From Vandiemenella viatica (taxonomy: Eukaryota; Arthropoda; Insecta; Orthoptera; Morabidae), in NCBI GenBank assembly GCA_031002005.1, contig CM061921.1, positions 179,312,935 through 179,376,934 on the forward strand: 64,000 nucleotides of DNA, given 5' to 3'. How positions within the stretch are numbered: the stretch's first letter is position 1; each line of letters opens with the position of its first letter. Below are positions 57,482 to 64,000 of this stretch, in pieces. Below the pieces are notes generated by a model. It ran no database searches and had not been told where the DNA came from. It worked only from the letters and a program-made list of their open reading frames with translations. A program made the translations under genes and the position numbers.

Positions 57482-58072
57482 TTTTTTTTTTTTTTTTTTT
57501 TTTATGTGTCTGTGCCTCAACGGCTTGTTTGAACGGCTTGTTTGTGTAAAAAGTTCCGTTGCCGGGGCAACACTACTTAATGTGTCTCTCTGTATAGGAT
57601 AGGTTATTTTGGGGACACTTTTTATTACTCATTGAGGGGAAAACATGACTACGGTTCGTCAGAGACGACCTTATGTGAAAAACCCCTACAGTTTTCTTAC
57701 AGTCATATCAGTTCTATTCAGGCTGATATATGATGCTTAGTGGTACTTTGTATTTGTGCCAGTGCCTTGGTTTGGTTGTGCCAAGGGTATGGAGCCTTTC
57801 ATCCTGTTCTCTGTTTTGTTCAACTCGCTGGTAGAATTTTTCTGTTTGCCGTTAGATCTCGACGTAGATCCGGTTTACGCCGGCTTGGTCGTGTAGGGCG
57901 TCTGTCGGTGTGTACCTTGATGCGCGCAGAATGACCCGCAGGCATCGGTTTTGGAGTTTTTGGAGTTGGTCGATGTTTGTTTTGGAAGCCGTTCCCCACA
58001 CCTGGCATCCATAGAGGATGTAGGGAAGGATGAACAGCAGCAGCACAGCACCAATTACTGCCTTTTCTTAGA
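57482..58072 (-). pseudogene. 5'-truncated Jockey-type LINE: RT C-terminus, 3' UTR and poly-A
   Basis: On the minus strand it starts near 58072 with AVIGAVLLLFILPYILYG, then CQVWGTASKTNIDQLQKLQN, CLRVILRASRYTPTDALHD and QAGVNRIYVEI (58046-57852), the C-terminal RT region of a different Jockey lineage. A tail KFYQRVEQNREQDERLH follows in another frame. The 3' UTR ends in 22 A (T at 57482-57503). It abuts the 3' end of the intact ORF2 element at about 58072. Confidence 0.75.
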
Positions 58073-58172
58073 GGGCAGGTGGAGGTGGAGGATATTGTCC
58101 GAAGACATTGCCTCCAAAAGTATATGGATGGTGCAAATCTTCACTGTTGGAGTGGCTTCAAGGTGGTGTATA

Positions 58173-60854
58173 TTATTTGATTAAATTTAATGGTCTCTTA
58201 TGACGATCAATTGTTGTATCATAGCGACCGATATTGTGGACTTCAGGGTTTTTGCTTCTATGTGTACTTTTGTAGAAAACTTCGGCTAGTTGTTTGAACC
58301 TGTCGTGAAGATATGGAACTCCAGTGGCTTCATGGAGTGCATAGGTTGGAAAACTGGTTGGAAGATGTAGAGCTCTCTTCAGTGCCCTGTTTTGTATTGT
58401 TTGTAATCTGAGTATATGGCTGTCAGCAGCGTATGCCCACACTGGACAGGCGTACTCAATAATTGGTCTTACAAGGGTGGTGTATATCTTAATGCCAGTA
58501 CTTGGGGCTAGATTATTGTTTTTGTTAAGCAGCGAGTATAGGCTGTGAAGCCTCATGCTTGCTTTCCTGCGGATGTCATTAATATGGGCTTGCCAGGTGA
58601 GTCTCCTGTCTAGCAACACTCCAAGATAGCGTGCAGTAGCTGACCAGGGTATGTCGTTACCATGAAGGTGAAGAACGGGGTCCGGTTGACGTTGCCGACG
58701 GGGCCCAAGTCTTTTGCTGATGATTATTGCCTGTGTCTTGGCTGGGTTAATATCAATTCTCCATCTCCGGGCCCAGCTCTCTGTTACCTGGAGGACTTCC
58801 TGAAGACGGCGAATGGCTAAAATTTTGCTGCGGCTGGCTGCGAGGTAAACGGTATCGTCTGCGTATGTTGCGACCAAAACACCATTGGATGTGGGGACAT
58901 CAGCAGTATATAATGAGTATAAAGTCGGGCCCAAAACTGAGCCTTGGGGAACACCGGCTTTCACTATTCTTACACTTGAGAAGGCTCTGTCGACTCGAAC
59001 ACTGAAAGTGCGATCTGTCAGATATGATCTTATTAATTTCACGTATGGTCCCGGGATACCCTGCTCATATAGCTTAAGTAGGAGGCCCGAGTGCCATACG
59101 GAATCAAATGCTCGTGAGATGTCAAGCATCACCATGGCACAGTATTGTTTGTGGTTGAATGCTTTTGTGACAGCTTCTGTTACTCTCATCAGCTGCTGAG
59201 TAGTTGAGTGGTCGCGCCGAAATCCTAGCTGGTGATTTGGTAAGGCATTTGTGTCCTCAATATGAGTGGACAGTCGTTTTAGCAGTAGCCTTTCGAATAC
59301 CTTGCTGATGGCTGGTAGAAGGCTAATAGGTCTGTAGTTTTGCGGTTGATGTGCGTCCTTCCCACTCTTGTGTATTCCCACAACCACTGCATGTTTCCAT
59401 CTGTTAGGGAACTGTTGTCGGCGGAGAATGGTGTTGAAAATTTCTGCGAGGTAGACTGAGGCCTCAGGAGGCAGGTGCTTCAAAGTTCTGTTACAGATCT
59501 CGTCACGACCAGGAGCTTTGCGAGGGTGGAGATTTTGCAGGCTGTTGATAACCTCTTCAGGGGTAATATCGTCCATTTGAAATTCATCTTCTGCTTGCAG
59601 GTATACCCTCAGCCGACGGTTGACTTCGGCGAGGTGTATGGGGTCTGCGTTTGTTTGCGACGGCCGAAAATTTGTTTCAAAGACATCGGCGAGGGCATTC
59701 GCCTTGTCTTCAGGAGTGACAGCTAACCCATGGTTGCCATTGAGAGGAGGAAGGCGCTGTCTTCGTCTGGTAAGCTTTCTTGTTTGTAGCCAGAGTGACC
59801 CGTCCTCTGGACTGAGCATGGATGCTCTTGCATCCCACTCTCTATTTCGGTGCTGCAGCAGGGAAGCTTTTATTTCCCTCTGTAGTCTGTTGAGCAGCCT
59901 TCTCGTTGCTTGGTTTCTCGTCAGCTTCCATTCTTTTGCAACCCTGTTTTTGTGTCGTATTTCAGCCATCAGTTGAGGGGGAAGCTGTGGAGTGGGAGCT
60001 GACCGAGGTGTCCTAATGGGTGTTGAAGCGTCAGTGGCCTCTTTGACTGCTGTCTCAAAGATTTCGAGTGCATTGTCGATGTTCGTGATTTCAGGTTGGT
60101 TCGAAAGTTTGTTTTGGAGGATTTCTTGGAAAAGCCTCCAATTTGTATTTTTGTAATCCAAAGTAGAGTGCTTCAGGGTCTGCCATGGTCCGATCTCAAT
60201 TTCCGCTGTAACCGGGCAGTGATCGGAGGATAGCCGGTTTAAGGCTGCAGTGGCGACATAGCCCTGTATGTCCTTACTAATGAAGATGTCTAAAACATCT
60301 GGCCGTTGGCCGTTGCTTGGATAATGAGTGGGTACATCTGGTGCCCACACCCCCATATTAAGTCTGTTGGTCAGTCTTCTCAGGGTTACTCCCGCGGCGT
60401 TAGAGTATCTGCTGTTCCAGTCGGTGTGTTTGGCATTTATATCTCCACCAATCAGGAGCTTACCACCGATGGCGGCTAAGGCCGTGAAATCATCCTCGTT
60501 GAGCTGACGCCGTGGAGGACGGTAGCAGTAGATGATCGTTAATTTTCCGTTGGAGGTCGTCACTTCGACACCGACGGCTTCCATCTGTTGGAGTCTGGGT
60601 ATGACGATCTCGTGATGAGGGATGTTTCGTTTGATGTATAGGGCTACTCCTCCGCAGGCGGTAGGCCTATCCCAGCGATAGCAGTTGTAGTTCGGCACAG
60701 ATGCTCGCAGACCGGGCTTGAGATAGGTCTCGGAGACAAGGCATACATCCACATCATGGTCTCGTAAAAACTGTCGAAATTCAGGTAATTGACTATAAAT
60801 GCTGTTGGCATTCCAGGCGCAGAAAGATAAAGAGTGTAGCAGGGGTCTAGCCAT
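58173..60854 (-). CDS. Intact Jockey-clade LINE ORF2: endonuclease-reverse transcriptase, 893 aa
   Basis: The protein nicks target DNA and reverse-transcribes the LINE RNA. The APE endonuclease spans residues ~1-220 with WNANS (14-18), SET with E42, YRPP (111-114), GGDINAKH (136-143, D138 and N140), PDVLDIF and SSDH (209-212), so all catalytic positions are present. The RT spans ~440-740: RKAPGRDEICNRTLK, QNYRPISLLPAISKVFERLL, LGFRRDHSTTQQ, VMLDISRAFDSVWHSGLLLK, AGVPQGSVLGPTLYSLYTAD, YADD (664-667) and RYLGVLLDRRLTW. There are no stops or frameshifts. The ATG at 60854 overlaps the ORF1 stop. The length equals that inferred for the frameshifted ORF2 at 51115-53807. Probably recently active. 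Confidence 0.95.
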   Translation of the reverse strand: MARPLLHSLSFCAWNANSIYSQLPEFRQFLRDHDVDVCLVSETYLKPGLRASVPNYNCYRWDRPTACGGVALYIKRNIPHHEIVIPRLQQMEAVGVEVTTSNGKLTIIYCYRPPRRQLNEDDFTALAAIGGKLLIGGDINAKHTDWNSRYSNAAGVTLRRLTNRLNMGVWAPDVPTHYPSNGQRPDVLDIFISKDIQGYVATAALNRLSSDHCPVTAEIEIGPWQTLKHSTLDYKNTNWRLFQEILQNKLSNQPEITNIDNALEIFETAVKEATDASTPIRTPRSAPTPQLPPQLMAEIRHKNRVAKEWKLTRNQATRRLLNRLQREIKASLLQHRNREWDARASMLSPEDGSLWLQTRKLTRRRQRLPPLNGNHGLAVTPEDKANALADVFETNFRPSQTNADPIHLAEVNRRLRVYLQAEDEFQMDDITPEEVINSLQNLHPRKAPGRDEICNRTLKHLPPEASVYLAEIFNTILRRQQFPNRWKHAVVVGIHKSGKDAHQPQNYRPISLLPAISKVFERLLLKRLSTHIEDTNALPNHQLGFRRDHSTTQQLMRVTEAVTKAFNHKQYCAMVMLDISRAFDSVWHSGLLLKLYEQGIPGPYVKLIRSYLTDRTFSVRVDRAFSSVRIVKAGVPQGSVLGPTLYSLYTADVPTSNGVLVATYADDTVYLAASRSKILAIRRLQEVLQVTESWARRWRIDINPAKTQAIIISKRLGPRRQRQPDPVLHLHGNDIPWSATARYLGVLLDRRLTWQAHINDIRRKASMRLHSLYSLLNKNNNLAPSTGIKIYTTLVRPIIEYACPVWAYAADSHILRLQTIQNRALKRALHLPTSFPTYALHEATGVPYLHDRFKQLAEVFYKSTHRSKNPEVHNIGRYDTTIDRHKRPLNLIK

Positions 60855-61515
60855 GATGGTTGCAGTGGGAGCACTTTGAGGAAGCCAGGGCTTTCGTCAC
60901 GGCGCTGGTCATCTTCTCCAGCTGTTCTGTAAGGTTGGAGACCATTTTTAGTGCAGACTCTAGCATCCTGGTTAGCCTGTCGATACTCTCCTGTGCTACG
61001 CTGGTTGCGCCCTGATTCTGTCTCTGTTGGAAGGCGCCTTGAAGGTTTGCATGAGAGTCCTTTCTCTGCTGTAGCGAGGCATTCTCTGGTGAGCCCATTT
61101 CAGGAGAACCACCTGGTAGGGCAGATTGATCCTCATAGGGCCTCTCCTCCACTCCCCTTGGAGGATGATTGTTCCCTGGTTCGCGCAGTGTCCCAGGCTT
61201 ATTTTTGGGTCTTTTGCGCGGTTTGGACTTCTTCTTCCCATGGTTAGTGAGGGTCTGTTCTTTTTCTGTGACTGTGGTGCTATTTTTCTCCTTGGCAGTA
61301 GTGCCATTTTGTGGTGGCACTGCTGTTGGTGGTTGTTTCTTATCTGGTGGCCTTTCTTGCTCGTTTGTTGTTCCTCTTTGCCTATTACGAGCCCTTTTGA
61401 ATGCAGGGCAGCCCTTATAGCTTGCAACAGGTCTACCGCAAGCCGAGGGTATTAGTGTTGCGGACTGCGTATTGAGCCATACGCGGTCACCCATCCAAAC
61501 ACGCTCCACGTTCAA
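60847..61515 (-). CDS. Jockey LINE ORF1, 5'-truncated C-terminal part
   Basis: Open frame of 222 codons, only the last ~195 of which belong to ORF1. The homology starts inside the third zinc knuckle: CGRPVASYKGCPAFKRARNR aligns with CGDQHVASYKGCVAFKRARD of the ORF1 at 54242. It then has a basic region (KKKSKPRKRPKNKPGT) and a C-terminal helical segment (ESIDRLTRMLESALKMV, TEQLEKMTSAVTKAL). The PRE_C2HC domain and the first two knuckles are missing; in their place is the 5S-derived segment and a short leader, so the nominal first ~25 residues are not authentic. The stop overlaps the ORF2 start in ATGGCTAG. Confidence 0.85.
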   Translation of the reverse strand: MNVERVWMGDRVWLNTQSATLIPSACGRPVASYKGCPAFKRARNRQRGTTNEQERPPDKKQPPTAVPPQNGTTAKEKNSTTVTEKEQTLTNHGKKKSKPRKRPKNKPGTLREPGNNHPPRGVEERPYEDQSALPGGSPEMGSPENASLQQRKDSHANLQGAFQQRQNQGATSVAQESIDRLTRMLESALKMVSNLTEQLEKMTSAVTKALASSKCSHCNHHG

Positions 61516-61526
61516 CGTTGCTTAAC
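61483..61526 (-). promoter_or_regulatory. 5S-rRNA-derived segment at the 5' end of the intact-ORF2 LINE
   Basis: The minus strand starts GTTAAGCAACGTTGAACGTG, followed by GAGCGTG and TTTGGATGGGTGACCGC, a strong match to the 3' half of 5S rRNA, including the box C-like TTGGATGGGTGACCGC. Immediately downstream it shares TGGCTCAATACGCAGTCCGC with the 56 kb copy, then jumps into the third knuckle of ORF1. Confidence 0.82.
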
Positions 61527-61716
61527 CTATAGACGTAAGTGCTGGCGAGCTATGTACACGGCACCAGTTTGCTTCCATTTGGCCTTGTTGAGAAGATTTT
61601 TGTTTTTCAAGACATAGATCCCTAATAATTGGTCTCCAGGCTTCACTTAAATACAGTCCACTGTCCCTATTGATGTTACTATCGTTAAGCTGAATTTCCA
61701 ATGCTTCCCGAATCAA
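61522..61716 (-). pseudogene. Fragment resembling a GIY-YIG/Penelope-like C-terminus
   Basis: A 64-codon frame with IREALEIQLNDSNINRD then SGLYLSEAWRPIIRDL. The pattern REALEIxL..N.INRDxGxxLSxxWxPxI is, to my recollection, seen near the C-terminal GIY-YIG endonuclease of arthropod Penelope-like elements; no GIY or YIG motif is visible in this short piece. It starts where the DJR capsid relic breaks off (about 61720) and ends at the LINE 5' end. Tentative. Confidence 0.35.
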
Positions 61717-61719
61717 TAC

Positions 61720-62830
61720 GCCGGGAAAGTCTCCATTTGCATATCAGGAAATTTCTCACTCCTATAAAATTCCAAACGAATATCTGCAGGTCCCGTATTA
61801 ACTGACTCTTTTGAGGGTAAAAAGTCAATTACAGCAATAGGAGCAGTTGCGATAAAATCTTCACGGTTTAGTAGCGACGAAGGATGACCTCGTTCATAGT
61901 AAGACTATTGGAATCTTGCATACTAGTCGTACAGCACTGTTTTCCTTACAGAATAAATTTGTGTTCTCGTACGGCCACACCCCATCATTAGGAATACTTT
62001 GACATTAGTCAGATTGCAGTAGTCTAACAAGGCCGCACTTAATTTCGCACTGTTTGCTTGTAATCCCAAAAACATGCACCTTAGTTTCTCTAGTTGCGAT
62101 GATGTTTTCAAAGAACAAATTTGAGCCTTACTTATAGGAAGCAATGGGTATTTCAACAGATCCCAACTTCTGAATTGAACGTGAAGTGGCTTCCCAGTGT
62201 CTATAATCTTAAGCAATGCTAGTTTCCCCCTTTCACCTACTTGCACATAAGGCATCACCCATGCGAACTTACTGATGTTTAATTTACTTTTTTGAGGATT
62301 GGGATTGGTTTGTATGTTTGAATTTATATTCTTCCTGCCTCGAATCATTACTAGTTCTTGTTTTACACTTGCAGGTAACCTTTGTCAGTCTTTGTAAATT
62401 TATAAAAGCATATTTACTTGTACACATACATTAAAGTAACCATTTCTAAAATCACGTTTGACCTATCTTCCGTTGCTCAAAACAGCAATTTGTTGTGGAT
62501 CAACAGAAATAAGTGTCTTCAATGTGCTTGTGAAACCAACATTTCTATTCCAGTCAATTTCTGCACCATTAAGTTCATACCGAATTTCCTCAAACAAAAA
62601 CGTGAATGTACTGAGTTTGGCAGTTAAATTTGTAGCTGCTAATTGATCTGATTTTATGAATCTTCCTTAAATATGCATGTAACATTCGCACGGCAAAATA
62701 TATTAATCTTGGTTCTGAGTGGGTCTACAAGTGTCATCACTGTTATTAAATGTGCTTGGCGTATGCGTTTGGTGGATCAAGAACTGTTTGAGCGTTACCG
62801 ACTCGACAAACGCCACACTGGAAGTCATAC
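61720..62830 (-). pseudogene. Double-jelly-roll capsid-like gene relic (Polinton/adinto-like)
   Basis: Remnant of a DJR-domain protein, the type of major capsid fold encoded by Polinton-like and related viruses and by many arthropod genomic copies. On the minus strand, landmarks are in order: an N-terminal FNNSDD / ILPCECYMHI region (about 62790-62690), FEEIRYELNG (about 62605-62575), WVMPYVQV, FRSWDLLKYPLLP and KTSSQLEK in the open stretch 62348-61923, CNLTNVKVFL, and APIAVIDF with a GPADIRLEF segment near 61840-61760. It is broken by several stops and frameshifts and lacks its C-terminal end. Expected intact length is roughly 400 codons. An old inactive copy. Confidence 0.72.
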
Positions 62831-62954
62831 AAAATATCTTTTTTTTTTTTTTTTTTAACGGTATAGCATAACGATAGTAGGAGTCACGTTCGAAGGAACC
62901 AGTAATTTCACTTTCTTTTCACGACTGACAACTGTGTAAGTTTGACGCTTCTCG

Positions 62955-63505
62955 TTATAATGAGCATCCATTCTTTATATGCAGTTTCAGAGAAATAGTT
63001 TCTCCTCTAGAATCCACTAAATTACCATTCTGAGTGACAATAATATTGATGTTGCTGAGAGCTGTCACTGTGATTGGCAGATAAATGACATTAACAAGTA
63101 CTTCTAGAATCTTGTATCCTGGTGGAAAAAACTCGTGTAGTGTATGTGCCAGCTTATCGTTGACATAATATCCTGTACATGAGCCGCACTCTATGTGTTT
63201 CGCATTAACTTTGAATATCTGCATAGTTTAGTCTCAATTTCGAAATTCAGGTTTTAACACACGGATCGAAAATCCGAGCTGTGATCCAATTGTGTTTGGC
63301 TTAGCGAAGTCCACAGTGTTTGTATCTCAGACTTAAGTGAATTGTTGTTTGATCTAATAACTAGCTTTTCATTGTTAGTATGCCGAGGCAAATGATTTGC
63401 CAAGTCGTCAATATCGTAAGATCCCGTGGGTATATAAATTACCTTATTCTTCGAGTAATGAAATTTACAATTTGATTCGACTATATTTGTAATGGAATTG
63501 TAAGC
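62955..63505 (-). pseudogene. Second DJR-element gene relic (partner of the capsid gene)
   Basis: Lies directly upstream of the capsid-like relic on the same strand. The N-terminal part (about 63505-63330) has YNSITNIV, IPTGSYDIDD and RSNNNSLKSEI. After a stop and frame change, 63224-62955 gives HTLHEFFPPGYKI, NVIYLPITV and RGETISLKLHI. This combination belongs to an uncharacterised family I associate with DJR-domain genes in arthropod genomes. It may be a minor structural protein, but that role is an inference. At least one stop and one frameshift inactivate it. Confidence 0.6.
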
Positions 63506-64000
63506 TTAAAAGCCAGTCTAGCTGATGTGTGTACACGTTTTGGCTCATATCTTTCGATAGATTGTAATCACAGCCCAAGGCTGAACTGCTGCCTAACAAG
63601 CAGAGAGTCAAAGACATGTGTTACCTCGTCCAAGTTTATTCGAAGACTGAAGTCATATATTTTTGTATAGGAACTTTCACAAATTTCCGCATGTGTGTAC
63701 TAAATTTCTGGTGTTATTGCGTATTATACAGTATTTTGCTTCCTGGAAAGCATCAATGCAATTCCATCGGTGGATGCAAGCCACCAAATTGTCGAAATAT
63801 TTAGTGACACCGTTTTGTACTTGATATACACAATCCAATGTGTTCCAGCATTTTAACACTGCCCAAGTTCACGACTCTACATTCGTGTTCACGAATTTTT
63901 TTTACGTAATTCATCACCCATGATAATGTCACTAAAATGGGGAATGCGCAAATGTTTTACATGTCTACATATGGCCTCAGACGCCAGCGGCTGCACCGAC
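63506..64000. other. No gene recognised; possible upstream part of the DJR element
   Basis: AT-rich DNA. A minus-strand frame at 63677-63859 has no recognised domain. No integrase, DNA polymerase or terminal repeat of a Polinton-like element is visible before the window ends. Confidence 0.45.

Noticed and set aside
46066..61526. Telomeric retrotransposon array
   Set aside because: The head-to-tail arrangement fits, but no TTAGG-type repeats are present and unrelated elements lie on both sides.
63677..63859. 60-codon minus-strand frame upstream of the DJR relics
   Set aside because: No landmark of any Polinton-like gene could be recognised, so it is left unassigned.

Overview
The window looks like repeat-rich chromosomal DNA from an arthropod, most likely an insect with a large genome. 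It is AT-rich and I recognise no host protein-coding gene. Nearly everything identifiable is a transposable element: CR1/L2-like, RTE-like and Jockey-clade LINEs, two tRNA-derived SINE families, Tc1/mariner, hAT and PIF/Harbinger DNA transposons, MITEs, and a relic of a double-jelly-roll (DJR) capsid element. The insect assignment is an inference from this mix, not from a marker gene.

Layout. 1-6150: a minus-strand CR1-like LINE relic, then a plus-strand RTE-like LINE relic split by three insertions (a foldback block, a hAT MITE with a perfect 8-bp target duplication, and a broken Tc1 element). 6151-19813: mostly featureless AT-rich DNA with two SINEs, a GC-rich MITE and a CR1/L2-like reverse transcriptase relic. 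19817-25205: a PIF/Harbinger-like element carrying a MADF fragment and invaded by a hAT element, followed by a second Harbinger-like element. 25206-39832: two near-identical ~6.8-kb blocks on either side of exactly 1000 Ns (32021-33020). This is most simply an assembly artefact in which overlapping contig ends were not merged. Each block holds a retroelement tail with a hammerhead-ribozyme-like fold, a ~170-bp tandem repeat and a CR1-like LINE with a hAT MITE, a SINE and a 0.54-kb TIR element inside it.

39833-46065: the end of that LINE in the second copy, a SINE, a possible solo LTR and unassigned DNA. 46066-61526: about 15 kb of Jockey-clade LINEs, nearly all on the minus strand and joined head to tail. 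They include one intact 893-codon ORF2, several gag-like ORF1s with three CCHC knuckles, a Gln-rich ORF1, and 5S-rRNA-derived segments at two element 5' ends. 61522-63505: a possible Penelope-like tail fragment and relics of two genes of a DJR-capsid (Polinton/adinto-like) element.

The genes do not form a host pathway. They are selfish elements at different stages of decay, and the nesting order gives a relative chronology. The main points for follow-up are the hammerhead-like folds, the 5S-derived LINE 5' ends, the DJR capsid relic and the likely false duplication around the gap.
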